Below, in pieces: positions 1 to 7,464 of a stretch of DNA of 21,277 nucleotides (its first letter is position 1; the number at the start of each line of letters is the position of its first letter). Made by a program: the position numbers and the translations under genes. The stretch covers positions 1 to 21,277 of the forward strand of contig JAFVEW010000240.1 in the NCBI GenBank assembly GCA_017475805.1, given 5' to 3'. The notes under the pieces were generated by a model. It worked only from the letters and a program-made list of their open reading frames with translations. It ran no database searches and was not told where the DNA came from. Source of the stretch: Synergistaceae bacterium. Lineage in GTDB: Bacteria > Synergistota > Synergistia > Synergistales > Aminobacteriaceae.

Positions 1-116
1 GCAAGCTCCGTATCTATGGAATTAAAAGCCTCTCTAATTCTTTCAACGTCATCTGCAAGCACATTATCTCGATTAGGCAGCGGCAAGTTTTTATTAGTTG
101 TTCTATCGTCATGCAT
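1..116 (-). CDS. N-terminus of a tail fibre/tail-associated protein (partial, cut by left edge)
   Basis: An ATG at 116 opens a frame that runs without a stop to the window edge, giving 38 residues that begin MHDDRTTNKNLPLPNRDNVL and continue with an acidic helix ending DVERIREAFNSIDTEL. A short N-terminal segment with 'LPLP.N.L..DV.R...A...ID' is, from my knowledge of such phages, common at the start of tail fibre proteins downstream of baseplate genes. The start overlaps the 3' end of the DUF4815 gene by 8 bases, which fits translational coupling. A GGTGG stretch lies about 5 bases upstream as a modest ribosome site. The receptor-binding part is outside the window, so the function is inferred from position and this N-terminus only. 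A competing 32-codon frame from the ATG at 112 looks like a shadow. Confidence 0.6.
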   Translation of the reverse strand, partial: MHDDRTTNKNLPLPNRDNVLADDVERIREAFNSIDTEL

Positions 117-3100
117 CGAGTACCACCGCGCTTATTGCTTGGACTAACGGCCTTGCGCTTGCTGAGCCGTGCAAGATAATTTTTAATCTCGTTGCTGAAA
201 GATTGCAATTTATAAAGCGGGTACGTCTGACCCATCCGTCTCCAATTTCAGTGTTCTCACTATTTTCTACGCCCTGCCATAAGTCCTCGCCAGTTTGAAT
301 ATAAATCTCAATTTCGCTGCCGTGAGGCTTATATTCATCCGTTGTAATCATGACGCGTTTATTTTGTCCGCAGCTGAATGCGCGTGAAACATAATCGCCT
401 CTGATATTTAATTTACCTGTTACTAATTGCGGGTATCTTCCTAAAATTGGCGAATGCTTACTATCACCTGAAAGTTCAGCTAAAAGTTCATATTCGCCAC
501 TAAGAATATTTGCGAATGGAATAGCCTGCCATGCCTGCATACGAGCTATTTCAGTATCATCTTTCTTTAAGATGAAAGTTGCATAAGTATCTGAATTTGT
601 ACTTTCGACTTCGGCAAGCGGCATGACGTCAGTAACACCCGTCAAGTCAAAAGTTCCTAACGAGATAATCTTAGAATTTTCCGTGAAATTTGCCGCTAAT
701 AACTTAAAACTTAAATCGGCATTTTGATGAGGCGTCCATGTTGAAGCGTTAGAACTTGAAAACAAAACGCCCTCTGAATAGGCTTGCGACCTAACCCAGC
801 CCGTTTCGCTATCCCAATCGCCTAACTCAGCAATGCCAACTGTGTGATCCGAAGTATCGGCTAAAATTGTAACTGCATATTCAACACCCGCACTTAAGAA
901 CGCAGGCGTTTCAAAAATAGCTCTATTCCAGCTTTTAGCGGTTAAATCTCCGGCTTTTATTCTTGCCTCTGTTAAAACACTTGCAACAGGATAACCATTA
1001 TCCATTTCTCGAATTTGAACGCGAATATCAGACGCTCCTTTATTTTCGAGCCAAAAGTCGACGCCCGAAACATGCCGAGCTTCGTTCAAAGTGAACGATT
1101 GTGCTAACGGGTCGACATTTATAACAACATTGAAGCGAACATAGTAATTCACAGTTGTTCTTGTCGTATGAACGCCGACGAAATACGCGCTTCCTTTTGA
1201 GAAAGTTCCTTGAAGTTCTACTAATTTTGTCCCTGAAGGAATGCCTGCGGGAATTGTAAAAACACCGTCAAAAATGCCCTCTGAATTAGCCGCAATAGCT
1301 GAACAAGCGACTTCAACACCGTCAAAAATCACTTTCACTGGCTCATTAACTCCGAAGCCCGAAGCATGAACTTTAATTTGTATTTGCCTTAAATTCGCCT
1401 GCGTCTCTCGAGTTGTTGACGAGCTTCCTGCGTATCTCGATGAGTTACCGCTGCCTGTCGTAATGCTCCGCGTAATTGTTGTAGACCATCTATCAATCGC
1501 TGGATTAAGCTCAACGCTGACGGGTATCGGCTCAAAATTTTGATACGGGTTAATTTGCATTGTTTTCGTGTGCATAGGCTGATTAATAGCTATTTCATGC
1601 GAATAATCAAGCGTTGCCTCACTCTCTAAAGATGTATCTAAAATTGCAGTTTCAAGCGGTAATTGTAAAGTCTGATTAGCGATTAAAGCGTCTTGCTCAA
1701 TGCCTTTATCGCGCATATCGTCATCAAATAAAGGGTCTACAAAAACATTATAAGCACTCGTCGGAGCATTAATCATAGCGTCAAATCTCTGCTCATTTTT
1801 TGCAGCGAGATTATATAAATCTTGTATGTTCTGCATCATTGAGTTCAGTGTATCAACAGGAACGCGCTGAACTGCTACGTTTTTGACTTCAGGCAAGCCT
1901 TTCCAAGTTTGATAAACTTCTGCTAAACAAATTGCATCGGGCGGCGTTGACGGTACAACGGGCGCGTATCTGTGAGCAACGCCTCTGACTAATTCGACGC
2001 TCTGATCTTTGTACATTACAATTAAATCTATTCGCGGCATTCTGTAGTTATAATCAAGTTCTACGAGCGAATTTTTCACAGCCCCTGAAATTACAATTTG
2101 CTCCGTTGTAAAGCTGTCGGCCGTTATCTCATCTCTATATCTGTAAGTTATAGAATACGTCGAATAAGGAGCTGGCTCTTCACCGGCTAAGCTCCAATTT
2201 ATTTTATCGTTAGCAAAGTGAAAATCTGTGTTTTGAACATAAACCAGCGCGCCTTGATGGACATCTACAATTTCAAAGACCGAAGTATTAGGTAATTCAT
2301 CAGTGCAGCCCGAATATCCGCCGTGAGTTAGAGTAACGGTGCGCTCTTTCGTGATTAAAATACGCTGCAAATTTTCCATAGGCGTATGGCTTAAATTTAT
2401 TGTATCAGTTCCGCCTGTCTCAGCGTTAAACGGGTGAGCTTCTGCTTTTACGTCGGCTAAATTAGGCTCTTCGTCTGCAACAAGCCTGACTGAATGCGAT
2501 AAATAAGCCTCGTAACCGTTAATATGAGCCTCACCCTCTGAAATTGTAAAAATTTGCCTGCCCTCGATATTGCTTTCAAGTGCAGTCGCTCTAAGCCCTT
2601 CAACGACGTAATGCCCGTGTGCGTGATTGTCGTAACGTGCTAAGGCGTCTTGGTATTCCGGCGAAATTTTTTCTTGTAATTGAGTAACCATTTCGCCATC
2701 TGAAACGCCGTAAACAGGGAAGAAAGGAGCGTCGCGAGCCTCCGAGCTTAAACCCCATACTGCAGTCGTTACAATCCTATAGCCGCCTTCCATGTGATAT
2801 TGAGGCGTACCTTTTGCGGGGTCAAATAGCGTGTTATCTTCAAATTCTGTTACGCATTTTGAAATTTTATAAATCCCGGCCTGCACGTGTTCTATATCGT
2901 CTGGAATAGGCAATGACGCTGCTTCAACATCATAGACAAGGCCGTCTAAAAATATTTTTCCTGCTTCGAGTTTTGCAATTTTGTTAGTTGTATCATAAGA
3001 AATTGCACAGCCTTCAATCACTGTTCCGTCAGCATAAAGAGCGTTGCCGATTGATTTTATCTTTTCTTCTAAGATATGTTGAATTTCGTTAAATTCAGCC

Positions 3101-3213
3101 GATTGCATAGCACGGCCTGCCATAACGCCTAAGAAATCCCATTTTTTGCTTTTATCATATCTATCGTAAAAATTCGGTGATTTCATAAGCTGCTTTAATT
3201 CATCTGCTGTCAT
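109..3213 (-). CDS. DUF4815-type phage tail fibre/baseplate-distal protein
   Basis: This large 1034-aa protein has an N-terminus (roughly residues 10-400) of the DUF4815 type, found in fibre-region proteins of contractile-tailed phages. It begins YDRYDKSKKWDFLGVMAGRA, followed by 'QSAEFNEIQ', beta-rich strands and a YRIVTTAVWGL segment. A low-complexity Thr/Ser/Gly/Arg stretch lies near residues 590-605. The C-terminal half is beta-rich, with 'VDPLAQSFTL' near residue 700 and an 'IREMDNGYP' motif, which resembles fibre or carbohydrate-contacting modules. No enzyme motif is evident. The ATG at 3213 has a clear GGAGGCGG ribosome site about 4 bases upstream. The gene follows the 162-aa tail gene and overlaps the next fibre gene. 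I infer a structural component at the baseplate/fibre junction; the family name is recognised by eye, not by a search. Confidence 0.75.
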   Translation of the reverse strand: MTADELKQLMKSPNFYDRYDKSKKWDFLGVMAGRAMQSAEFNEIQHILEEKIKSIGNALYADGTVIEGCAISYDTTNKIAKLEAGKIFLDGLVYDVEAASLPIPDDIEHVQAGIYKISKCVTEFEDNTLFDPAKGTPQYHMEGGYRIVTTAVWGLSSEARDAPFFPVYGVSDGEMVTQLQEKISPEYQDALARYDNHAHGHYVVEGLRATALESNIEGRQIFTISEGEAHINGYEAYLSHSVRLVADEEPNLADVKAEAHPFNAETGGTDTINLSHTPMENLQRILITKERTVTLTHGGYSGCTDELPNTSVFEIVDVHQGALVYVQNTDFHFANDKINWSLAGEEPAPYSTYSITYRYRDEITADSFTTEQIVISGAVKNSLVELDYNYRMPRIDLIVMYKDQSVELVRGVAHRYAPVVPSTPPDAICLAEVYQTWKGLPEVKNVAVQRVPVDTLNSMMQNIQDLYNLAAKNEQRFDAMINAPTSAYNVFVDPLFDDDMRDKGIEQDALIANQTLQLPLETAILDTSLESEATLDYSHEIAINQPMHTKTMQINPYQNFEPIPVSVELNPAIDRWSTTITRSITTGSGNSSRYAGSSSTTRETQANLRQIQIKVHASGFGVNEPVKVIFDGVEVACSAIAANSEGIFDGVFTIPAGIPSGTKLVELQGTFSKGSAYFVGVHTTRTTVNYYVRFNVVINVDPLAQSFTLNEARHVSGVDFWLENKGASDIRVQIREMDNGYPVASVLTEARIKAGDLTAKSWNRAIFETPAFLSAGVEYAVTILADTSDHTVGIAELGDWDSETGWVRSQAYSEGVLFSSSNASTWTPHQNADLSFKLLAANFTENSKIISLGTFDLTGVTDVMPLAEVESTNSDTYATFILKKDDTEIARMQAWQAIPFANILSGEYELLAELSGDSKHSPILGRYPQLVTGKLNIRGDYVSRAFSCGQNKRVMITTDEYKPHGSEIEIYIQTGEDLWQGVENSENTEIGDGWVRRTRFINCNLSATRLKIILHGSASARPLVQAISAVVLDA

Positions 3214-3228
3214 TTTTCCGCCTCCTTA

Positions 3229-3717
3229 CTAAATCGTTAAGATTGTTCCGTAACTTCCTTTTTTGTTAGGCGTGAAAGCGTCGGGTGTTTCCAAGTGTTC
3301 AAGCAAAATAAGAGTGCCGGGCGTTTCTATCTCTTCGGGTGTGAAATAAGTTTGTGTTTCAGGCGCGCCTTCTTTAATTTCAGTATCCATAAACACGCCT
3401 ATTTCCCTAATTGAGCTTGCTAATCCCTCACCGTAATCAAATATAAAATGTAAATAAATTTGCCTCGTTGGAATATCTGAGTATGAATAACGCTTCCCGC
3501 CAGGCATGTCAATTTCTCCGTTCTCATCTTCATTTACGAAAAAAGCCCGTGTTAATTTTTTGCGTCCTATCTCGTTAATAAGTCCTGTTGCTTCATAGTC
3601 CGGCGTGTCGGGAATTTCGCCCCAATCCTGCGAGCCTGTTCCTATTGCTAAGTACAAAGGCCGCGAGATTATATATTGCGCTAAGATTTTTCGCGCCGAG
3701 TAAGTTAATACCGCCAT
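3229..3717 (-). CDS. Hypothetical tail protein between protein I and the DUF4815 gene
   Basis: A 162-aa protein that I do not recognise as a named family. The N-terminus (SARKILAQYIISRPLYLAIG) leads to 'GTGSQDWGEIPDTPDYEATGL' and 'EIGRKKLTRAFFV', and the middle contains YSYSDIPTRQIYLHFIFDYG with 'SSIREIGVF'. The run of aromatic beta-strand segments without a signal peptide or membrane helix suggests a compact structural domain. Position is the main evidence: it lies just after the protein I gene (3 bases between stop and start) and before the DUF4815 gene, where fibre adaptors or baseplate attachment proteins usually sit. The ribosome site (GGAAGA, about 7 bases from the ATG) lies inside the end of the previous gene. 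Confidence 0.6.
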   Translation of the reverse strand: MAVLTYSARKILAQYIISRPLYLAIGTGSQDWGEIPDTPDYEATGLINEIGRKKLTRAFFVNEDENGEIDMPGGKRYSYSDIPTRQIYLHFIFDYGEGLASSIREIGVFMDTEIKEGAPETQTYFTPEEIETPGTLILLEHLETPDAFTPNKKGSYGTILTI

Positions 3718-3720
3718 TTT

Positions 3721-4917
3721 CTAATCTTCCTTCCATGTTTTAATATTCCAGCTGCAATTTTGTTCAGCGTATGCCCAAGTTTTATTTGAATTTTTCCAAG
3801 TTGTATTATTGCTCCATTTTGGATAAATTTTTGAACTTAAATCAGCTTCTAAACTTCGATGATAAGTGAATGATTGCTCGATATTTTTTGAAAAATCATC
3901 AAGCCATTTATCATGCTCAAGCCATGTTTGATTATCCCAATGAGGCCGTAAATCGTATAAAATTTTATGTTCTGTTATAGCGTGATAAAGCTGTAAATTA
4001 TCGTCTAAATCAAAGTTTAGCTCAAATATTCGTGATGACGAACTGCCAAAGATACGCGAGAAAGTCGCGGCATAGTCCCATTTTGAATAATCCCAAAGGT
4101 TAGGATAAAGTAAGGCGTTCTCGCCTTCACCCCATTCAAGATTGGCAATAATCGCACTTTCTGAACAAGAGCCGACTTGCAAATTTCTCACAGGAACGCC
4201 GCCCCAAGTGTTGAAATCCCAAAATGCAGTATCGTGAATAGTAAAAAGTTCTCGTTCAAAATCCCGCTTGATAACCGCGTCTTCATTAAATAACGGCGTT
4301 TCAGGGATTAATAAGCCGAAGTTGTATTCTTTGCTCTTAAAATGTTCCCAAGTGCAGACATCCCAGCGGCAAATATGCCCGCTTAAGTCAATCGGCGTCG
4401 GAGCAACGAGTAAATAAATTAAACTTGAACGAACGGGCTTAGTGATTTCAACAACGCGCTTCAATATCTCTTCGGTATCTTCGCCTAAAAAGTCAACGTT
4501 GATTTCGTCGTCTTTGTAATGCCCCGTTATGCTGAAAGTATGAGGCGGCGTGCCCATTTCAGGTTCAAACCATTCTTTAATCACCGGGACAAAACCTAAC
4601 GCTTCGAGAGCAGTTTTTATTGCATATTTAGTTCCTTTTTTCTTGTGATATTTTATGGAACTTAGGACTAATGCCCGTTTTGTTGCTAAATCTAAATCAG
4701 GCTCATAAAAATCAACGTGCCATTGCCACGCTAATAAATCAATAACTCGTTCAGGAAGTTCATTAACCCGCGAAATAATAAAAGCGTCCGAGATTGCCTC
4801 AGAAACGCTTTTAAGTTCAGGGTTTATAGCCGCAATAATCGCTTTTACATTATCATCATTACTAATTGAAGGCGGCGCAATGTCTAAAAGTGATAAATCA
4901 TGAATAATTTTAGCCAT
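3721..4917 (-). CDS. I: Phage tail protein I (P2 GpI family) with Trp-rich C-terminal extension
   Basis: Residues 1-170 look like P2 GpI, the baseplate wedge protein that joins W and J and carries the fibre. The features are LLDIAPPSISNDDNVKAI, 'ELPERVIDLLAWQWHVDFY', 'KRALVLSSIKYHKKKGTKYAI' and 'ALGFVPVIKEWFE', ending with 'ITKPVRSSLIYL'. P2 GpI is about 176 aa, so the 398-aa product has roughly 220 extra residues. The extension holds repeated W-D-x-x-T-W-like units near residues 184, 232, 275 and 327, and more in the last 35 residues. It may be a fibre-binding or surface-binding repeat domain (inference). GGAGG lies 8 bases before the ATG. The start overlaps the natural end of gene J (beyond J's premature stop) by 8 bases. 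Confidence 0.82.
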   Translation of the reverse strand: MAKIIHDLSLLDIAPPSISNDDNVKAIIAAINPELKSVSEAISDAFIISRVNELPERVIDLLAWQWHVDFYEPDLDLATKRALVLSSIKYHKKKGTKYAIKTALEALGFVPVIKEWFEPEMGTPPHTFSITGHYKDDEINVDFLGEDTEEILKRVVEITKPVRSSLIYLLVAPTPIDLSGHICRWDVCTWEHFKSKEYNFGLLIPETPLFNEDAVIKRDFERELFTIHDTAFWDFNTWGGVPVRNLQVGSCSESAIIANLEWGEGENALLYPNLWDYSKWDYAATFSRIFGSSSSRIFELNFDLDDNLQLYHAITEHKILYDLRPHWDNQTWLEHDKWLDDFSKNIEQSFTYHRSLEADLSSKIYPKWSNNTTWKNSNKTWAYAEQNCSWNIKTWKED

Positions 4918-5005
4918 CTTCTAAGCCTCCAAATGAGATATTAAGCGAATTTATAACCGCTATCTCTGACGCCGCTAATACCCGGAAAGCAGGCGAATTT
5001 ATTTA
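4910..5005 (-). other. In-frame TAA in gene J followed by the remaining 30 codons of the J C-terminus
   Basis: The J reading frame meets TAA at 5005-5003 after AGAKRT. The same frame then stays open for 30 codons (INSPAFRVLAASEIAVINSL, then NISFGGLEDG) and stops at TAA 4912-4910, which overlaps the start of gene I by 8 bases. The residues after the TAA match what a GpJ C-terminus should look like: a proline-containing strand, 'L..SEIAV' and 'GGLED'. The stop therefore looks like a nonsense mutation or a recoding site rather than the natural end. Restoring one sense codon gives a 378-aa protein. TAA serves as an ordinary stop in neighbouring genes, so the code is not altered globally. Confidence 0.75.
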
Positions 5006-6046
5006 AGTCCTTTTTGCACCGGCGGCTATCATTCTGTGATTTAATTCGCTCGGATTTAAGTCGCGGCCTAATTTTGAACGCTGCCAAGTTATCCAGTCAT
5101 TCACAGCTTTTTCTATTGAAGTTTGCAATTCCGCCGATTGTGTAGCGCGCGATCTATCAATAAAATATTTCACGTCTAAATCAAAATTTATGACTTTAGG
5201 AGCGTGGACTGAAACGCAGTCAGTGAGCGGCCTGACGTCATCAGCGTTGCAAGTGTCATATACAAGTTCTAAAATTTCGTTCGTGGGTATTTCGCCATTC
5301 TTCATTAAGGGGTAAATCTCGACACAGCCGGGCTCTAATTCAGGCGGCCCGATGACTGCAACGTCAATAATATCTTGATGTGAGCTTCTTGCAAAATACT
5401 CATAAGCTCCCCGCGCTCCTGCGACGCTGAAACTTTCAGGGGCAATTTGTATACGCTCTCTAAAATTCTCGTCGTTCTCAATGTCGCTGCCGCCGTAACT
5501 TGCATCGATATTTTCAACGGACGCTTCATAGCCGAAAGGATCAACGAGCCTTTTGATTTGTCCGGGTAAAAAGCCGTTGCCTATCTCGCCGCTTGTTGTA
5601 CATTCAGCCGTGATATTTATGCTTGTTTCACCGGCTAAAATCGTTGCGGCCTCTACTGTTGCGAATAAAATCTTTCCGTCCGGCGTTGCCCTGATACCAG
5701 CAGGAATTAAGATATTTGTATTTTGAGCCTCGCTTAGTGTGAATTTTAATGTTGTAAGAGCATTAGAGGCTTCAAGCCTTGTAACTCCTAAAAGCGCGCC
5801 TAAATGGTCAAGATATGAGCCGGAAGAATAAGCTAACAAATTCATTTTTGCCGCGTAATCAATCAAAGCCCGCTGCTGAACTATTACAAGTGCTATAGTT
5901 TCGATAAAAAGCCTCACAGGGTCGCCTTTTGCAAGAGTACGCCCTGAAATTTGTTCGTAAATTTTGAAAATATCAGCTTCTATATCTTCAGGAGCTTTAT
6001 TTGCGAATACAATATCATCTAAATATGGAAATAAATCACTAATCAT
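5003..6046 (-). CDS. J: Baseplate assembly protein J (P2 GpJ/gp47-like), ends at a premature stop
   Basis: GpJ is a baseplate wedge protein of contractile tails that works with W and I. The 347-aa product shows family hallmarks: an N-terminal 'FIETIALVIVQQRALIDYAAKMNLL' helix region, 'GSYLDHLGALLGVTRL' near residues 75-90, 'IPAGIRATPDG', 'SGEIGNGFLPGQI', 'GGSDIENDENFRERI' near residues 185-200, and 'AGARGAYEYFARSS'. It starts three bases after gene W. The frame ends at TAA 5003-5005, but the homologous-looking C-terminal 30 codons continue in frame to 4910, so the predicted product lacks its last strand region. Whether the shortened protein still builds a baseplate cannot be told from the sequence. 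Confidence 0.85.
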   Translation of the reverse strand: MISDLFPYLDDIVFANKAPEDIEADIFKIYEQISGRTLAKGDPVRLFIETIALVIVQQRALIDYAAKMNLLAYSSGSYLDHLGALLGVTRLEASNALTTLKFTLSEAQNTNILIPAGIRATPDGKILFATVEAATILAGETSINITAECTTSGEIGNGFLPGQIKRLVDPFGYEASVENIDASYGGSDIENDENFRERIQIAPESFSVAGARGAYEYFARSSHQDIIDVAVIGPPELEPGCVEIYPLMKNGEIPTNEILELVYDTCNADDVRPLTDCVSVHAPKVINFDLDVKYFIDRSRATQSAELQTSIEKAVNDWITWQRSKLGRDLNPSELNHRMIAAGAKRT

Positions 6047-6048
6047 TT

Positions 6049-6363
6049 TTATTTTTCAATCGCTATCCTAATTTCTGCATCTAAAAGGCCGTCAATATTG
6101 CCGTTGAATTTAACTTTTACAATTCTGCAACGCGGCTCATATTTACGGACGGCTTGAATTATCTCAGATTGAATTATAGCTGCAGCCTTATTTTGAGGCT
6201 TGTCTACAAAACTCATATCAACGCCAAAATCCCTGTCTAACGGCACTGAATATTTAGGAGTTGTGCATATAGTTTTAACATTTTGCGCTATTTCTTCATA
6301 AATATTTGCAGGAGCAAAATTCACGCCTCCTAACTCCGCCGTGAAAATACTAATTTCTTTCAT
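6049..6363 (-). CDS. W: Baseplate assembly protein W (gp25-like lysozyme-fold wedge)
   Basis: This 104-aa protein has the GpW/T4 gp25 signature: 'IYEEIAQNVKTICTTPKYSV', 'PLDRDFGVDMSFVDKP', and a C-terminal 'KYEPRCRIVKVKF' preceding the last strands. 'EPR' is the characteristic motif of the family. The protein forms the base of the sheath and the inner wedge of the baseplate together with J and I. Length is normal for the family (about 100-130 aa). It is followed almost directly by gene J and preceded by the GpU gene with only a few bases between, so these form one translation block. Confidence 0.9.
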   Translation of the reverse strand: MKEISIFTAELGGVNFAPANIYEEIAQNVKTICTTPKYSVPLDRDFGVDMSFVDKPQNKAAAIIQSEIIQAVRKYEPRCRIVKVKFNGNIDGLLDAEIRIAIEK

Positions 6364-6369
6364 GTCTAT

Positions 6370-6825
6370 TTACCAATTACCTATACCGTAATAATCATTT
6401 TCAAAATCGCTGCTTTCTGAATTATTTTCGTTTATCTCTATATATTCTTTCAAATTCAGCGAGACCTCAATAATTTTAGGTTCGCCGATGCTGCTTATAA
6501 AATTGTATTTCACGCTCATGCTCTCTATAACCCAAAGGCCGTCGCCTTGTGGATTTCCATTTAATATAAAAGGCACAGCCTCATGATTTACAAAAATATC
6601 GTTAAGCCTCTCTAATTCTTCACGAGGATTAATTCCTAAAACTTCGTTCAATACTATGTTCATACTTGCCGTTGCTGCTGAAAAACCCGTGAACTCTAAA
6701 AGACCTTTGCGAGTGTGAACAGAATGCTCCGAGTAATTAGCTTTTCGCTGAAAATTCAGACCGTCAAAGGTCAAAATCTGATTTTCTGAAACATTAAACA
6801 CAATTTCGCCAAGCGAACCTATCAT
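6370..6825 (-). CDS. U: Phage tail protein GpU-like
   Basis: The 151-aa product matches the P2 GpU type: 'MIGSLGEIVFNVSENQILTF', then 'HVHTRKGLLEFTGF'-like residues, 'NPREELERLNDIFVNHEAVP', 'GLWVIESMS' and 'GEPKIIEVSLNLKEY'. In P2, U is a tail completion/baseplate-proximal protein encoded close to D. Here it is separated from D by the hic cassette, PAAR and the antirepressor block, and comes just before W-J-I. A GGAGG site 7 bases upstream fixes the ATG at 6825. The acidic Ser/Asn-rich C-terminus (about the last 18 residues) looks like an unstructured tail. The region upstream (6826-6883) is shared with the divergent antitoxin-PIN unit. Confidence 0.82.
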   Translation of the reverse strand: MIGSLGEIVFNVSENQILTFDGLNFQRKANYSEHSVHTRKGLLEFTGFSAATASMNIVLNEVLGINPREELERLNDIFVNHEAVPFILNGNPQGDGLWVIESMSVKYNFISSIGEPKIIEVSLNLKEYIEINENNSESSDFENDYYGIGNW

Positions 6826-6838
6826 TTTTACGCCTCCG

Positions 6839-6847
6839 TGTTAAAAT
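6839..6847 (+). promoter_or_regulatory. Possible extended -10 for the antitoxin-PIN unit
   Basis: TGTTAAAAT matches the extended -10 form TGnTATAAT with one mismatch, and transcription would begin about 30 bases before the ATG at 6884. No good -35 is visible 17 bases upstream, where gpU begins divergently. Weak evidence. Confidence 0.35.
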
Positions 6848-6883
6848 AATTTTTAATTTCCCAAAATTTAAGGAGTGATTTTT

Positions 6884-7042
6884 ATGTTCTTAGAAGAAAG
6901 ACCTATCTCAGATGAGATAAAACAAGAAGCGCGCCGTCGTGCTGTCGGTGTTCCCGTCGAAGTTATGGAAGTTATTTTGCAATATCGAGCGGATAAAAGA
7001 GCGGGGAAAATAGCAAAAGATGAAAATAGTTATAGATACTAA
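6884..7042 (+). CDS. Small antitoxin of a PIN-type toxin-antitoxin pair (52 aa)
   Basis: A 52-codon frame, MFLEERPISDEIKQEARRRA then VGVPVEVMEVILQYRADKRA and a basic/acidic tail, has a perfect ribosome site (AAGGAGTGA, about 5 bases before ATG). Its 3' end overlaps the PIN gene by 23 bases, the usual arrangement for an antitoxin preceding its toxin. It has no clear named domain. The N-terminal part is highly charged and 'GVPVEVMEVILQYR' could be the helix that wraps the toxin. Function is inferred from size, position and coupling. It is oriented against the phage tail operon, with its own leader in 6826-6883. Confidence 0.7.
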   Translation: MFLEERPISDEIKQEARRRAVGVPVEVMEVILQYRADKRAGKIAKDENSYRY

Positions 7043-7421
7043 CATAATCATTTCAGCTATTTTTTTCGGCGGTGTACCGCTTGAATGTATGAACTTACTG
7101 CTTAATGGTGTTTTTCGTGCGTGTGTGTCTGATGAAATTCTTGACGAATATCTCGAAATTTATCAGAGATTTTTGTTGAAATATCCGAATAAGACGCTCA
7201 AAATGCAAATTAACAAAATCATAGAACACATGGAAATTATCACGCCGACAAGCAAAATTAACGTATGCTGCGATCCTGACGATAACAAATTCATTGAATG
7301 CGCCGTTGACGGACATTGTATTTATATTGTCAGCGGCGATAAAGATTTATTAGCCGTCAAGAATTTCGACGACATCGAGATTTTAACGTTACATGAGTTC
7401 TTTGAAAAATACCCGTTTTAA
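7020..7421 (+). CDS. PIN-domain ribonuclease toxin
   Basis: The 133-aa protein opens with KIVIDTNIIISAIFFGG, the classic PIN 'DTNI' strand with the first catalytic aspartate at residue 6. It continues with 'VSDEILDEYLEIYQR' (acidic residues after the second strand, near 37-43), then 'CCDPDDNKFIECAVDGHCIYIVSGDKDLL', which carries the conserved D-P-D-D-N-K-F and S-G-D-K-D-L acid cluster near residues 85-107. This layout matches the family called 'putative toxin-antitoxin system toxin component, PIN family'. Such proteins are Mg-dependent endoribonucleases held inactive by their antitoxin. The overlap with the 52-aa upstream gene supports a pair. All expected acidic residues are present, so the toxin looks intact. 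Confidence 0.88.
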   Translation: MKIVIDTNIIISAIFFGGVPLECMNLLLNGVFRACVSDEILDEYLEIYQRFLLKYPNKTLKMQINKIIEHMEIITPTSKINVCCDPDDNKFIECAVDGHCIYIVSGDKDLLAVKNFDDIEILTLHEFFEKYPF

Positions 7422-7430
7422 TTTTGCCAT

Positions 7431-7456
7431 AAAAAAAGCCCCTCATTTCGAGAGGC
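7431..7456 (-). terminator. Rho-independent terminator after the antirepressor gene
   Basis: Read on the minus strand, GCCTCTC-GAAAT-GAGGGGC forms a 7-bp stem with one T-G pair and is followed by seven Ts. It lies 9 bases past the antirepressor stop. An outer 9-bp inverted repeat (AATTTTGCC / GGCAAAATT, 7420-7462) surrounds it and may also stop transcripts arriving from the convergent PIN gene. Confidence 0.8.
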
Positions 7457-7464
7457 AAAATTTA

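Noticed and set aside
14..235. 73-codon minus-strand frame near the left edge
   Set aside because: Its body lies within the end of the DUF4815 gene, and the frame from ATG 116 reads as a typical fibre N-terminus, so this is a shadow.
5003..5005. TAA read as a sense codon through a changed genetic code
   Set aside because: TAA ends many other genes here at the expected place, so a global reassignment is not supported.
5335..5544. 69-codon minus-strand frame inside gene J
   Set aside because: Different frame within a well-recognised baseplate gene, no ribosome site.
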